Shown here piece after piece: positions 41,406-51,091 of a stretch of 64,000 nt of DNA (within the stretch, counting starts at the first letter, position 1; the number at the start of each line of letters is the position of its first letter). Location of the stretch: assembly GCF_900142435.1 (NCBI RefSeq), contig NZ_LT670846.1:140486-204485 (forward strand). Reading direction: 5' to 3'. The notes below the pieces were generated by a model. It was not told the origin of the DNA and made no database searches. It saw only the letters and a list, made by a program, of their open reading frames with translations. The stretch comes from Thermocrinis minervae. GTDB lineage: Bacteria > Aquificota > Aquificia > Aquificales > Aquificaceae. The position numbers and the translations under genes are program-made.

Positions 41406-41942
41406 ATGCAAGAAAAGGAAGACAAACATGATAAAGCTCACTATGTGGTGATAGGTAGGATAAGAGACACCTACGGAATCAAAGGATGGCTTAAAGTAGA
41501 ACCCTACCTATCTGTAAAACATTGGAGCAAGCTAAAGGGAGTTTACCTCAAGAAGAAGGGGGGAGATTACGTACCCTTTGAACTGGAAGGTGTCAAGAAG
41601 CACCATAAAATGGTAGTGATAAAGTTTAAGGGTTGTGATAGCTTGGAATGTGCAGATAGGTTTATTGGTGCTAAGGTCTTTCTTCCCGAGGAATACTTGC
41701 CTAAAGTTTCAAAGGACGAGTACTACTTTTTCCAGATTGAGGGGAAAGAGGTAGTAACAGAAGATGGTAAGTATCTTGGGAAGATTACAGGAGTGTTGGA
41801 ACTCAGCCCTTACTTCTTGCTTGAGATAGATGAGGGTAAGCTCTACGTTCCCTTTGTCAGTGCCCTCGTTAAGTCCGTTGAGGACAAGGTATACGTAGAG
41901 AACTCTTTGGCTGAACTTTTGGAGGAAGAGAATGATACTTGA
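41406..41942 (+). CDS. rimM: 16S rRNA maturation factor RimM
   Basis: RimM assists 30S head maturation by binding S19. The 178-residue protein has the N-terminal domain with VVIGRIRDTYGIKGWLKVEPY (about residues 14-34) and the C-terminal PRC barrel with GKYLGKITGVLELSPYFLLEI and VPFVSALVKSVE. The N-terminal lead is slightly long and charged. TATAAA lies five bases before the ATG and no Shine-Dalgarno is present. trmD and rplS, often linked to rimM, are not here. A phosphodiesterase gene overlaps its end. Confidence 0.92.
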   Translation: MQEKEDKHDKAHYVVIGRIRDTYGIKGWLKVEPYLSVKHWSKLKGVYLKKKGGDYVPFELEGVKKHHKMVVIKFKGCDSLECADRFIGAKVFLPEEYLPKVSKDEYYFFQIEGKEVVTEDGKYLGKITGVLELSPYFLLEIDEGKLYVPFVSALVKSVEDKVYVENSLAELLEEENDT

Positions 41943-42627
41943 TTGTTTGTCTAAGAAGCCTTTTTCTGTTGTAGGACATAGGGGTTCTTCAGAAGGCTAC
42001 CAAGAGAATACCATAGCAGCCATAGAACATGCCATAAAGGTGGGTGCTGACCTTGTAGAGGTGGACGTAAGGTCTACCAAGGATGGTGTTCTTGTACTGT
42101 CACATGACAAAGACCTAAAGAGGGTATTCGGGATGGATATGCTCCTAAGGGAGGTTGATTACAAACAGGTCAAAGAAAAGCTTCCTACTCTGGAAGAAGT
42201 ACTTGAAGTTGTCAATGGAAGGGTGTGTATGCTCCTTGAGATAAAGGAAGCGGATATAGTGGATAGCTTGGTAAAGTTGATACAAAAGCTTGGAGTTCAA
42301 AGCTGGTGCGCCATAATATCCTTTGACGATCAGACCATTAGGATGGTTAAGGAACTCCTCCCTGACGTTATCACAGGTCTGGTGTATGCAAAACCACCTG
42401 GTAGGATCTTTGATGCTAAAAAGCTGGGCTGTAAGCTGGTTGTTCCTCACTGGAAGATAGCCACAAAGAAGGCAAACGATAAGAGTCATCAACTTGGTTT
42501 AAAAGTCATAGCATGGACAGTAAACGACGAAGAGACAGCCCTAGAGTGCTATCAGAGGGGAGTGGATGCTATAGCTACAGACTTCCCTTCTATGCTTGTA
42601 AAACTTAGGGAATCCCTCCTTCAATAG
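41932..42627 (+). CDS. Glycerophosphodiester phosphodiesterase
   Basis: The 231-residue TIM-barrel enzyme has the GDPD motifs [19 protein letters not shown] (HR and E-N-T) and [22 protein letters not shown] (E-x-D and catalytic His). It hydrolyses glycerophosphodiesters to glycerol 3-phosphate and an alcohol. No signal peptide is seen, so it is probably cytoplasmic (UgpQ-like). It overlaps rimM by 11 bp, and its end overlaps the 3' end of fmt by 7 bp. Confidence 0.9.
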   Translation: MILDCLSKKPFSVVGHRGSSEGYQENTIAAIEHAIKVGADLVEVDVRSTKDGVLVLSHDKDLKRVFGMDMLLREVDYKQVKEKLPTLEEVLEVVNGRVCMLLEIKEADIVDSLVKLIQKLGVQSWCAIISFDDQTIRMVKELLPDVITGLVYAKPPGRIFDAKKLGCKLVVPHWKIATKKANDKSHQLGLKVIAWTVNDEETALECYQRGVDAIATDFPSMLVKLRESLLQ

Positions 42628-43523
42628 AGGTATTTAACCTTATAGCCTTTTATAAAATCTTTTCCCGATACTCTTTTACCCTTGGGGGTTATGAGCTCCT
42701 CCACCAAGAGGCTGTCCTCGCCGCAGGCTACTAAAAGATCTCTGTCATCTATTACCTGCCCTGGCTCTCCTTGGTAAGGCAAGACGCTAGCTTTCAGTAT
42801 TTTTATCCTTTCTCCACTCTCGAGGTAGCAGTAAGTGTTAGGATAGAGGCCCCTTATCCTATCCCTCACACTGCTGGCAGTAGCTTTCCAACAGATACGA
42901 AACTCCTCCTTCTGCACGGGTGGCGCGTAAGTTGCCCTTTTTTCATCCTGCTCCACAGGCTTTATGGACCCTTCCACCCAAGCCATGGCCGTTTTTATAA
43001 GAAGTTCTGAACCTTTGATGGCAAGCCTTTCTGAAAGAGTTGATAGGTTGTCTTCTTCTCGTATGGGTTCCTCTTCTTGTGAGAGTATGGGGCCTGTATC
43101 CATACCCTCGTCCATGAGTATGACCGTGTTCCCAGTCTTTTCTTCCCCTGCCATCAAGGACCTCTGGATGGGAGAAGCCCCACGGTAGAGAGGAAGTAAA
43201 GAGGCATGAAGGTTTAAACATCCGTACTTAGGAAAATCTAAGACTTCTTTCGGTAGGATCATTCCGTAAGAGACCACGAGTATTAGCTCAGGCTTCGTTT
43301 TTTCGACTATGGGAAGGAGATCCTTTTTCCTCTCTGGTTGGAAGATTTCAAGACCGAGCTCTTGTGCTACCCTTTTGGTGGGTGGGGGTGTAAGTCTTAG
43401 ACCTCTACCTGCTGGCCTGTCAGGTTGACACACTAAACCTACCACCTGAAAACTCTCAAAGGCTTTCTTTAGGCTCGGTACTGCAAATTGGGATGTTCCC
43501 ATAAAGAGTACCCTTAAACTCAT
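42621..43523 (-). CDS. fmt: Methionyl-tRNA formyltransferase
   Basis: Fmt formylates initiator Met-tRNA using 10-formyl-THF. The 300-residue protein begins [18 protein letters not shown] and has the catalytic region with [20 protein letters not shown] (Asn-His-Asp set) and [11 protein letters not shown], then a C-terminal OB-like domain. The start at 43523 overlaps the ribD stop (ATGA); the frame continues upstream but inside ribD. A def gene, often its neighbour, is absent here. Confidence 0.95.
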   Translation of the reverse strand: MSLRVLFMGTSQFAVPSLKKAFESFQVVGLVCQPDRPAGRGLRLTPPPTKRVAQELGLEIFQPERKKDLLPIVEKTKPELILVVSYGMILPKEVLDFPKYGCLNLHASLLPLYRGASPIQRSLMAGEEKTGNTVILMDEGMDTGPILSQEEEPIREEDNLSTLSERLAIKGSELLIKTAMAWVEGSIKPVEQDEKRATYAPPVQKEEFRICWKATASSVRDRIRGLYPNTYCYLESGERIKILKASVLPYQGEPGQVIDDRDLLVACGEDSLLVEELITPKGKRVSGKDFIKGYKVKYLY

Positions 43524-44575
43524 CTTACGTACTCTAGATAGACGTCCTGGTCTATTACTTGACACCTTCTTAGTGTAAACCTTGGGGTATCCTTCACAAA
43601 CTCAACACCTATGTCTCCCAAAGTTTTTCCTGAACCTATGACCATTGGTCCTATGAACACGCAGAGCCTGTCCACCAAGCCCGCTTTGATGAACTCCGTG
43701 GCCGTCTGACTGCCGCCCTCTACAAGTATGTGCATAATCTCCCTCCTGTGGAACTCTTTAAGGAGATCCCTTAAGTTGAACCGGCCACCCTCGGATGGAA
43801 ACCGAAGAACCTCCACTCCCATGTCTTCCAGAAGCTTTATCTTTTCTGTGTTATCAGAGGAAGTTACCACTAAGGTCTTGGCGCTTTTTTCCACCACCAG
43901 CTTGCTCCCCATGGGTATTTCCAAATCTGGGTCCAGCACTATCCTTAAGGGCTGTTTCTTTGCAGGTATGTGTCTTACGGTCAGTAGTGGATCATCCTTT
44001 AAGACCGTCCCTATTCCCACGAGCACGGCTGTGGCTTCATGCCTTAGCCTGTGGGCAAATTCCCTACTCTTCTGACCACTTATCCATTTGCTGTCTCCTG
44101 TCTTGGTAGCTATCTTACCATCAATGCTCTGGGCAAGCTTTAGGGTAACGTAGGGTCTTTTTTCGGTGATGTACAGAAAGAAGTCTTCGTTTAGCTCTCT
44201 GGCTTCTTCTTCAAGTACACCTACGTCTACCTGTATACCGGCCTGTCTGAGTTTTGAGACTCCCTGTCCGCAAACTAGCGGGTTTGGATCCAATGTGGCT
44301 ATAACCACCCTCTTTATCCCAGCCTGGATTATGGCATCCACACAGGGTGGTGTCCTTCCCCAATGGGAACAAGGTTCAAGGGTAACGTAGAGGGTAGCCC
44401 CCCTTGCTCTATGCCCTGCCTCTTTCAGGGCTATTACTTCAGCGTGTGGGAGCCCAGCTTTTTCGTGGGCTCCCTTTCCTACCACTACCCCGTCCTTTAC
44501 TATGACACAACCTACGGTAGGGTTGGGATGTGTAAGACCCTTATACTCCCTTGCCAGGTCTAAGGCAAGGGACAT
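43520..44575 (-). CDS. ribD: Bifunctional riboflavin deaminase/reductase RibD
   Basis: RibD carries out the deamination and side-chain reduction steps of riboflavin synthesis. The deaminase domain (1-145) has [15 protein letters not shown] and the zinc motif [11 protein letters not shown]. The reductase domain has [15 protein letters not shown] and [12 protein letters not shown]. The first ATG gives 351 residues starting [11 protein letters not shown], but in most RibD proteins this is preceded by a D-E-R/x-F/Y-M segment. The codons VDERF precede the ATG in frame, without a standard start codon before the upstream stop. Either the protein is slightly truncated or a rare start codon (GTA at 44590) is used. 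It is followed by fmt (ATGA). Confidence 0.93.
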   Translation of the reverse strand: MSLALDLAREYKGLTHPNPTVGCVIVKDGVVVGKGAHEKAGLPHAEVIALKEAGHRARGATLYVTLEPCSHWGRTPPCVDAIIQAGIKRVVIATLDPNPLVCGQGVSKLRQAGIQVDVGVLEEEARELNEDFFLYITEKRPYVTLKLAQSIDGKIATKTGDSKWISGQKSREFAHRLRHEATAVLVGIGTVLKDDPLLTVRHIPAKKQPLRIVLDPDLEIPMGSKLVVEKSAKTLVVTSSDNTEKIKLLEDMGVEVLRFPSEGGRFNLRDLLKEFHRREIMHILVEGGSQTATEFIKAGLVDRLCVFIGPMVIGSGKTLGDIGVEFVKDTPRFTLRRCQVIDQDVYLEYVR

Positions 44576-44592
44576 AAAACGCTCGTCTACTG

Positions 44593-44973
44593 TCAGACTC
44601 CAGCCTCCATTATCTCCTTCATGAGTTTAGAGACCTCTTCAGCCACACCCCTAAGCTCTGGCTCGTTGTACATTTCCACCATGGCAACGGGGTCTATGGT
44701 GCTTATTATCCTCTTGTTACCCTGGTCAAATATGGCTATCCTACACGGCATGGCTGTTGATATGTAGGCATTCTTGGAAAGAACTTGGCTCGCATGTCTT
44801 GGTGAGCATACCTCCACTATCACACAGCTGTAGTTTATGGGAACGCCTTTGTTCTCTAGGATCTTAGAAACCTCATGAACTGCCATAACTCCAAAGCCCT
44901 TTTCCTTTGCCTTCTCTTCAATCTTTTGCCTTATCTCTTCCAAGCTCTTCGTACTCTCTAGGTTTATCAGCAT
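44593..44973 (-). CDS. DUF302 family protein
   Basis: The 126-residue cytoplasmic protein has the DUF302 pattern: an N-terminal strand-helix with EEIRQKIEEKAKEKGFGV, a central Cys-containing strand NYSCVIVEVCSPRHASQVL, and MPCRIAIFDQGNKRIISTIDPVAMVE. The function of DUF302 is not established. The start at 44973 is preceded by GAGGAGG, better than the TTG-type starts upstream. It heads an operon with ribD and fmt, ending 18 bp before the ribD ATG, and is divergent from clpB. Confidence 0.82.
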   Translation of the reverse strand: MLINLESTKSLEEIRQKIEEKAKEKGFGVMAVHEVSKILENKGVPINYSCVIVEVCSPRHASQVLSKNAYISTAMPCRIAIFDQGNKRIISTIDPVAMVEMYNEPELRGVAEEVSKLMKEIMEAGV

Positions 44974-45001
44974 GGCAAACCTCCTCAAGAGTTATTAGTC
45001 T

Positions 45002-45050
45002 ATTATACCATCAACTAACTACTTGACAAAAGCTCACTAAAGATTATTAT
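45002..45050. promoter_or_regulatory. Divergent promoters with overlapping -35 (DUF302 and clpB)
   Basis: On the minus strand TTGTCA (45029-45024) and TATAAT (45007-45002) are 16 bp apart and serve DUF302-ribD-fmt. On the plus strand TTGACA (45023-45028) with TATTAT (45045-45050), spacer 16, serves clpB. The two -35 hexamers overlap by five bases, so both promoters cannot be occupied at once. No CIRCE-type inverted repeat is visible for clpB. Confidence 0.6.
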
Positions 45051-45080
45051 AAAGATTCATATCAAGTTTGGGGGTGAGAG

Positions 45081-48035
45081 ATGTTCAGCGAGAACCTTCT
45101 TTCAGCTAGAAGCTTGGAGTACCTAAACCTGGCTAAGGAACTGGCAAAAGCGCAGGGGGAGAGTAAGGTAGACACTGACCATCTTCTTCTGGTACTTCTC
45201 AAGGATGAAAACTCTCCTCTTTCCAAATACTTGGAGAAGAGGGGAATAGACAGTAGGAGTGTTTACAAGAATGTTCAAAACTACCTCCAAAGACTAAAGA
45301 GTCAGATAGACAAGGCCTCCGAAGAGGAGAGCAAGTACCTCATAGACCTGAGAAGCAAGATAATGCAGGTAAAATCGGACATAGGCAGCGTCCAGACAGA
45401 ACTGAAGAACCTAAGGAGGAAGAAAGAAGAAATAAGCAGGGAGCTGGAAAGAGCCCGTAGGTACGGAGATTTTTGGAGTCTGACTGAGCTCCAGATGGAG
45501 CTATCCACGGTAGAGAGCCTTATAAGGCAGTACGAAAGGCAGATAGAGAGCGTAGAGAGGTCTCTAAGGAATGTCTTCTCTCCGGAAGACGTAAAGGCTT
45601 TCTTGGAAAACAAGTTAAGCATAGATGGACTTGTTAAGAAGGCTCTTGAAAAGTCTAGCCTTGTCGAACAGGCAAAGGAGTTGGGCATATCGCCCGACAG
45701 GATAATGGACAAGGTTGCAAAGAGAGTCTTCGGGAAAGAGCCTCCTTTTGATTACGCCGAGTACCTAGTAAAGGTAGTAGAAAGGGCTCAGGATAAGGCT
45801 CTCTCTGAAGGAAGCGCAACGGTGGAGCCTTATCACATAGTCTCCGCCCTCATTGAATCAAAAGAAACTATAGCTGGTAGGATTTTAGAAGAGTTACAAG
45901 GAGGTGAAAAGATGAAGGATGTAACGCAGGAGCTTAAGGAAGAGGAAAAGTCTGCCCTGGAAAGGTTTGGTGTGAACCTCACCCAGCTTGCCAGGGAAGG
46001 GAAGCTAGACCCTGTCATTGGCAGGGAGAAGGAAATAAACCAAGTGATAGAGGTGTTACTAAGAAGGACCAAGAACAACCCAGTGCTCGTTGGAGATCCT
46101 GGAGTTGGAAAGACTGCCATAGTGGAAGGTCTTGCACAAAGGATAGTGAACAAGGAGGTACCAGTAGAGCTTCAGGACAAGGAGATAGTTTCCGTAGACA
46201 TAGGATCCCTACTGGCAGGTTCTAAGTACAGAGGTGAATTTGAAGAAAGGCTAAAAAGCCTACTTGAAGAGGTAAAGCAGAAAGGTAACATAATCCTCTT
46301 CATAGATGAAGTTCACACGGTGGTGGGTGCTGGCAAAGCTGAAGGCGCCGTGGATGCAGGAAACATGCTAAAACCAGCCTTGGCCAGAGGTGAGATAAGG
46401 CTCATAGGAGCCACCACAGTGGACGAGTACAGAAAGTACATAGAGAAGGATCCTGCCTTAGAGAGAAGGTTCCAGCCCATATACGTGGATGAACCTACAG
46501 TTGAAGAAACCATAGAGATACTGAAAGGGCTAAGAAATAAGCTAGAAAACCACCACAAGGTAAAGATCTCTGATGAAGCCATAGAGGCTGCTGTAAAGCT
46601 TACCAAAAGGTACGTTACCTTCAGGAAGCTACCCGACAAAGCCATAGATGCCCTTGACCAGGCAAGCGCTCGTAAAAAACTCTCCGCCGTATCCTTACCA
46701 CCTGAAGTGCAGGAAATAGATAGGAAGATAAAGTCCCTTGAGGAAGAGATACAAAAAGCCTACCTTGCAGGTGACTACGAAAAGGAAGCCCAGTTGAAGA
46801 TAAAGAAAGTTCAGCTGGAGAAGGAAAAGCAGGCCTTACTTGAAAAGATTGGTAGTGCAGACTACAGGATACAGGAGCTAAAGAAAAGGATTAGTGAATT
46901 GGACCAAGAGATAATACGCGCCGCAGAACTCGGAGATTATGAAAGAGAAGCGCAGTTGAAGATAGAAAAGGTAAAGCTTGAAAAGGAACTCAAAGAGCTT
47001 GAGAACAAGAAAGCGAAGGAACTTGTGGTAACTTGGGACGATGTAGCTATGGTAGTATCCGAATGGACAGGCATACCTGTAAGCAAGCTAAAGGAAGAAG
47101 AGAAGGAAAGGCTCTTACACCTTGAAGAGGAACTACACAGAAGAGTTATAGATCAAGAACACGCTGTTGTAGCTGTAGCAGAAGCAATAAGGAGGGCAAG
47201 GGCTGGTCTTAAGGATCCTAAGAGACCCATAGCTAGCTTTATGTTCTTAGGTCCTACAGGAGTGGGTAAGACAGAGCTTTCAAAAGCTCTTGCCGAAGTA
47301 CTCTTCGGGGATGAGGATGCACTCATAAGGCTTGACATGTCCGAGTTCAAAGAAGAGCACAGTGTCTCCAAGCTAATAGGTGCACCGCCAGGTTACGTGG
47401 GATACGAAGAAGGTGGAAAGCTTACAGAAGCCGTAAGGAGAAAGCCTTACTCTGTAATACTTCTTGACGAGATAGAAAAGGCTCACCCCAGGGTGTTTGA
47501 TCTGTTCCTACAGGTACTGGATGACGGAAGGCTTACAGACTCCCACGGTAGGACAGTAGACTTCAGGAACACAGTCATAATAATGACCTCCAACATAGGC
47601 TCCCAGTATCTCCTATCCATACCTATAGAAGCTGACGAAAAGAAAGTAGAAGAAGAGTTTGAAAAGGCCAAGCAGAAGGTCTTGGAAGAGTTAAAGTACC
47701 ATTTCAGGCCCGAATTCCTAAACAGGGTAGACGAGATAATAGTCTTCAAACCACTCACCATGAAGGAGCTTCTACAGATAGTAGACCTCATAGTAGACAG
47801 CATAAACAAGAGGCTCCAAGAGAGGTCCATCAGCATAGAGCTCACAGAGGAAGCCAAGAAGCAGATAGCAAGACTCGGTTACGAACCAGCTTATGGTGCA
47901 AGACCACTTAAGAGAACTGTGCAAAGGTACATAGAGACTCCTCTGGCAAACAAGATAATCAAGGGAGAGATATCTGACGGTCAAAAGGTGATAGTTGACT
48001 ACGTGAACGGAGAGTTTATATTTACACCTCAGTAG
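45081..48035 (+). CDS. clpB: ClpB/ClpC-type AAA+ disaggregase with enlarged N-domain
   Basis: This is a two-ring Hsp100 ATPase of 984 residues, longer than typical ClpB (about 860). Walker A motifs are GDPGVGKT (338-345) and GPTGVGKT (724-731). The middle domain (about 535-650) has two near-identical units, [20 protein letters not shown] and [20 protein letters not shown]. The N-domain is unusual: the first Clp-N repeat (about 1-70) and the second (about 222-275) are split by a coiled-coil of roughly 90 residues. No ClpP-binding loop was identified, favouring ClpB. It has a GGGGGTGAG Shine-Dalgarno. Its stop codon runs straight into tmRNA. Confidence 0.92.
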   Translation: MFSENLLSARSLEYLNLAKELAKAQGESKVDTDHLLLVLLKDENSPLSKYLEKRGIDSRSVYKNVQNYLQRLKSQIDKASEEESKYLIDLRSKIMQVKSDIGSVQTELKNLRRKKEEISRELERARRYGDFWSLTELQMELSTVESLIRQYERQIESVERSLRNVFSPEDVKAFLENKLSIDGLVKKALEKSSLVEQAKELGISPDRIMDKVAKRVFGKEPPFDYAEYLVKVVERAQDKALSEGSATVEPYHIVSALIESKETIAGRILEELQGGEKMKDVTQELKEEEKSALERFGVNLTQLAREGKLDPVIGREKEINQVIEVLLRRTKNNPVLVGDPGVGKTAIVEGLAQRIVNKEVPVELQDKEIVSVDIGSLLAGSKYRGEFEERLKSLLEEVKQKGNIILFIDEVHTVVGAGKAEGAVDAGNMLKPALARGEIRLIGATTVDEYRKYIEKDPALERRFQPIYVDEPTVEETIEILKGLRNKLENHHKVKISDEAIEAAVKLTKRYVTFRKLPDKAIDALDQASARKKLSAVSLPPEVQEIDRKIKSLEEEIQKAYLAGDYEKEAQLKIKKVQLEKEKQALLEKIGSADYRIQELKKRISELDQEIIRAAELGDYEREAQLKIEKVKLEKELKELENKKAKELVVTWDDVAMVVSEWTGIPVSKLKEEEKERLLHLEEELHRRVIDQEHAVVAVAEAIRRARAGLKDPKRPIASFMFLGPTGVGKTELSKALAEVLFGDEDALIRLDMSEFKEEHSVSKLIGAPPGYVGYEEGGKLTEAVRRKPYSVILLDEIEKAHPRVFDLFLQVLDDGRLTDSHGRTVDFRNTVIIMTSNIGSQYLLSIPIEADEKKVEEEFEKAKQKVLEELKYHFRPEFLNRVDEIIVFKPLTMKELLQIVDLIVDSINKRLQERSISIELTEEAKKQIARLGYEPAYGARPLKRTVQRYIETPLANKIIKGEISDGQKVIVDYVNGEFIFTPQ

Positions 48036-48381
48036 GGGGCGAACGGTTTCGACGGGGCTGGTGAGCTAAGGGTAGCAGGCAGGGTGGCAACCTTAACAGC
48101 CACCGGGAAAAACACTTCCCGAAGCTGAACTCGCTCTGGCTGCCTAATTAAAAGGCAGCCGCCCTACGGTGGGTGCACCTCTGGCCTGCCGATAGGGCTC
48201 AGACACAGGGGTGTAGGAAGGTTTCTCGCTAGGCGGAAACCTTCCGAAAGGCAAGCCTAGCTATGTACCATCTTCCCTGCGGGTGGGGAAGTGGTACAGA
48301 AAACCAAACACCCGCTAAGCCTGTAGAAGCCCTTAAGCGGGCCAGTCTCGGACGAGGGTTCGATTCCCTCCGCCTCCACCA
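48035..48381 (+). ncRNA. ssrA: tmRNA (SsrA)
   Basis: The one-piece tmRNA has acceptor strand GGGGGCG at 48035-48041 pairing with CGCCTCC at 48371-48377, then A and an encoded CCA. The T arm has GGTTCGATTCC and the 5' part has GGTTTCGACGGGG. The tag frame ends GAAGCTGAACTCGCTCTGG then CTGCCTAA, encoding PEAELALAA and stop. Compared with the Aquifex sequence as I remember it, the resume codon aligns with CTT (48115), so the tag is probably A-LPEAELALAA. The first base is also the last base of the clpB stop codon. It rescues stalled ribosomes. Confidence 0.95.
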
Positions 48382-48383
48382 AA

Positions 48384-49286
48384 TCAAGGAACTTTTACAG
48401 ATCTAACAATATCCTTTACGAGGGCAAAGGAATCTATTCCTTCCCTGACTATCAGTCTATGGGAAAGCACGTAAGGGGCTACGTCTATAACGTCTTCAGG
48501 TACCACGTAATCCCTTTCTCTCATGTAAGCCACAGCCTTGGCACAGCTGGCAAGATGTATAGCACCACGTGTGGAAGCTCCTAGGATTATGTCTGGATGG
48601 CTTCTTGTTTTTCTCACCATGTCCACTATAAAACCAGCCACTTCTTCAGAGATGTACACTCTTTTGACCTGCTGTAGGGTATTTACAATCTCCTGGAGGC
48701 TAACCAAAGGACGCAGGTTGTTTACCACCTCTAGAGGGTTTTCTCCCTTCACTATCTGTACTTCCACATCCCTGTCAGGATATCCCACAGATATACGCAT
48801 GCTAAAGCGGTCTAGTTGAGATTCGGGTAAGGGATAGGTTCCGTACTGTTCTGCCGGGTTCTGGGTAGCTATCACAAAAAAGGGAAAGGGAAGCTCATAG
48901 GTGGTACCATCCAAAGTTATCTTCTTTTCGGCCATGGCCTCAAGAAGGGCACTCTGTGTCTTAGGGCTTGCCCTGTTTATCTCGTCGGCCAGGACCGTCT
49001 GGTGGAATATGGGCCCTGGTTTAAAGACAAAACTCCTCTTTTGCTGATCGTAAACGTTTACCCCCGTTATGTCCGAAGGAAGTAGATCGCTGGTAAACTG
49101 GATACGGGCAAAAGAAAGACCCAGGACCCTAGAAAGAGCTAGGGCTAGAGTGGTCTTACCTACACCTGGTACGTCTTCTATGAGCAGGTGCCCACCAGAG
49201 AGAAAACAGGCAAGTGAGAGGAACACAACCTCTTCCTTACCTTTGAGCACGCTGGATACGGCACGAAGTACCTCGCTTATGTTCAT
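48384..49286 (-). CDS. MoxR-family AAA+ ATPase
   Basis: The 300-residue protein has Walker A EDVPGVGKTTLA (about residues 37-48), Walker B VLADEINRASPKTQSALLEAM and sensor 1 FFVIATQNPAEQYGTYPLPESQLDRF, all typical of the MoxR group. These ATPases act as chaperones for assembly of metal enzymes or membrane complexes, usually beside a DUF58 protein, which is not present here. It follows the quinone reductase gene by 7 bp at the end of the minus-strand redox operon, and it converges on tmRNA with 2 bp between. Confidence 0.9.
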   Translation of the reverse strand: MNISEVLRAVSSVLKGKEEVVFLSLACFLSGGHLLIEDVPGVGKTTLALALSRVLGLSFARIQFTSDLLPSDITGVNVYDQQKRSFVFKPGPIFHQTVLADEINRASPKTQSALLEAMAEKKITLDGTTYELPFPFFVIATQNPAEQYGTYPLPESQLDRFSMRISVGYPDRDVEVQIVKGENPLEVVNNLRPLVSLQEIVNTLQQVKRVYISEEVAGFIVDMVRKTRSHPDIILGASTRGAIHLASCAKAVAYMRERDYVVPEDVIDVAPYVLSHRLIVREGIDSFALVKDIVRSVKVP

Positions 49287-49293
49287 CTAATGC

Positions 49294-49869
49294 TTATTTT
49301 AAAAGATTTTTGAGCACCTCCTCAACCTTGTTCAGGTAGCCCTTTCTCTCTTCGTCGCTGACGTAGGGCACCGAGTAGAAGAACTCCACACCCTTAACAT
49401 CTACACCACAGAAACCAAGAGTGGCCGAAAAGGTCTGCTTCAAACACTGAGCAAAGTCTTTGTAGTCCTCCTGGGATCCACCAAGTGTTACAAAAAATAG
49501 AGCTTTCTTATCTCCGAGGAGTCCCACAAGCCCTGAATCTCTCTCTTCATAAGCAAAGCCGTAGGAAAACACTCTATCTATGTATCCCTTGAGGATGGCT
49601 GGGAAGCTGTACCACCACATGGGAAAGATAAAGATGAGAAAGTCCGAAGACCTTATGTAATCTTGTTCTCTCTTGACATCCTCTAGGACCTTTCCTTGTT
49701 GCAGGCTTATAAAGTCCTCAGCTGAAAGCACCGGGTTAAAACCGACGCTGTAAAGATCCCTGACCATGTACTCAACACCTAAAGATTCTAAGGTCTTTTG
49801 TACCCTCTCCAATATGGCATGGTTAAAGCTCTTTGGATTTGGATGAGCATAGATCACAAGAGCTTTCAT
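49294..49869 (-). CDS. NAD(P)H:quinone oxidoreductase (flavodoxin-like fold)
   Basis: The 191-residue protein is of the NQO1/MdaB/KefF group. It starts KALVIYAHPNPKSFNHAIL, has the active-site FIFPMWWYSFPAILKGYIDRVFSYGFAY, and a typical LVGLLGDKKALFFVTLGG strand-loop. It probably reduces quinones by two electrons with FAD or FMN, preventing semiquinone toxicity. It is third in the operon of flavodoxin, DJ-1-like, NQO and MoxR genes, opposite an HxlR-type regulator. Confidence 0.88.
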   Translation of the reverse strand: MKALVIYAHPNPKSFNHAILERVQKTLESLGVEYMVRDLYSVGFNPVLSAEDFISLQQGKVLEDVKREQDYIRSSDFLIFIFPMWWYSFPAILKGYIDRVFSYGFAYEERDSGLVGLLGDKKALFFVTLGGSQEDYKDFAQCLKQTFSATLGFCGVDVKGVEFFYSVPYVSDEERKGYLNKVEEVLKNLLK

Positions 49870-49873
49870 CTTC

Positions 49874-50428
49874 TTACCCCCTTAATAGTTTCATGAACTC
49901 CCTTAGCATCTGCGGAAGGTTAGGCCAGGCAAAAGCTGAGACTATGTTGCCATCTACCACAACGCCCTCGTTCACATACTGAGCTCCAAGGCTTTCCACG
50001 TCAGGCTTGCACGCTATGTAAGCAGTCATACGCCTACCAGACAGGTCTAGCTTTGGTCTAACAGCTACTAACACCTGGACGCCGTGGCACACAACACCTA
50101 TGGGTTTGTTGGTTTCAAAGAAGTGCCCCACTATACGGCTTATGTTCTCGTCCAGCCTTATGTACTCGGGAGCTCTCCCACCTGGTATAAACAGGGCATC
50201 AAATTCCTCTGGTTTTATCTCAGAAAAGGAAGCGTGGGACTGAAGTGTGTAACCCCTCTTTTCAGTGTAAGTTTCCCAGTCTTCCATGTCGTGAACTACA
50301 AGGTGTAGTTTCTTTTTCTTAGGTGAGGCGACAACGGCCTCAAACCCTTCTTCTAGAAACCTATAGTAAGGGTAGAAGACCTCAAGGGTCTCTGCTGCAT
50401 CTCCAGTTATTATGAGCACCTTCTTCAT
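49874..50428 (-). CDS. DJ-1/PfpI family protein
   Basis: The 184-residue protein has the DJ-1 fold, with the nucleophile elbow Cys in GVVCHGVQVLVAVRP (about residue 116) and the conserved acidic residue in YPYYRFLEEGFEAVVASP. Members are deglycases/glyoxalases or chaperones that deal with reactive carbonyls. Between a WrbA-like flavodoxin and a quinone reductase, a role in electrophile stress is likely. The exact reaction is not deducible. Confidence 0.87.
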   Translation of the reverse strand: MKKVLIITGDAAETLEVFYPYYRFLEEGFEAVVASPKKKKLHLVVHDMEDWETYTEKRGYTLQSHASFSEIKPEEFDALFIPGGRAPEYIRLDENISRIVGHFFETNKPIGVVCHGVQVLVAVRPKLDLSGRRMTAYIACKPDVESLGAQYVNEGVVVDGNIVSAFAWPNLPQMLREFMKLLRG

Positions 50429-50439
50429 GTTGTACCTCC

Positions 50440-50997
50440 TTACTCTACAAACTTGCCTTCAAAGTGTCTTATGTGTTCCAAAAGATCCTTTTTACCATCA
50501 AAGAAGGCGGCCACATACTGGGCAAGTCTCTCTCCCAACCTCCTACAGGCTTCTATTTCCTCTTCCTTCCTTGGCTCTCCAGAGACTACGGCTCCATAGT
50601 GGAGTGTAAACTTCTTACCCACGTAGTCTGTTACCCCGAATACCAGAAAACCAAAGTTCATAAGGACCGTGAGCACTGACATACAGGCTATCTCGTTTCC
50701 ACCACCCCATCCACCTGAGGAAGAGAAGGCACATCCAATCTTACCGTCTATCTCTCCCCATAGCTCTCCTAGAACATCGTCAAAGAACCTTTTGAGTTTC
50801 CAGGAGATTATGCCCATGTTGGTAGGTGTACCCACTGCTATGCCATCTGCCCATAGAACATCCTCCTTAGTAGCCTCATCTACACGCTTTATCCTTACTT
50901 CTGTACCTTCAACCCTTCTGGCACCCTCTGCCACATAATGGGCCATCTTTTCTGTGTTGCCTGTGCGAGAATCGTAGATTATGAGAACCTTTCCCAT
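50440..50997 (-). CDS. WrbA/flavodoxin-like NAD(P)H quinone reductase
   Basis: The 185-residue flavodoxin-fold protein has the FMN phosphate loop YDSRTGNTEKMA (about residues 9-20), VGTPTNMGIISWKLKRFFDD and FSSSGGWGGGNE. It is close to WrbA, which reduces quinones with NAD(P)H. It is the first gene in the minus-strand redox operon, with an AGGAGG Shine-Dalgarno, and is 94 bp from the divergent hxlR gene. Confidence 0.87.
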   Translation of the reverse strand: MGKVLIIYDSRTGNTEKMAHYVAEGARRVEGTEVRIKRVDEATKEDVLWADGIAVGTPTNMGIISWKLKRFFDDVLGELWGEIDGKIGCAFSSSGGWGGGNEIACMSVLTVLMNFGFLVFGVTDYVGKKFTLHYGAVVSGEPRKEEEIEACRRLGERLAQYVAAFFDGKKDLLEHIRHFEGKFVE

Positions 50998-51021
50998 GGT
51001 TCTAACCTCCTTCTTTATGGG

Positions 51022-51089
51022 ATTTTACGAATGTATCTAGCTGTAAGTCAAGAACGGCCTTTAATGTGATATACTTACATGTTTGTAAG
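51022..51089. promoter_or_regulatory. HxlR operator region with divergent promoters
   Basis: The perfect inverted repeat CTTACA-TGTT-TGTAAG (51074-51089) overlaps the hxlR -10 (TATACT, 51070-51075) and its predicted transcription start. A second half-site TGTAAG (51042-51047) overlaps the minus-strand -35 TTGACT (51051-51046), which pairs with TAAAAT (51027-51022) over 18 bp for the flavodoxin operon. Binding at both would repress both directions. Confidence 0.65.
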
Positions 51090-51091
51090 CT

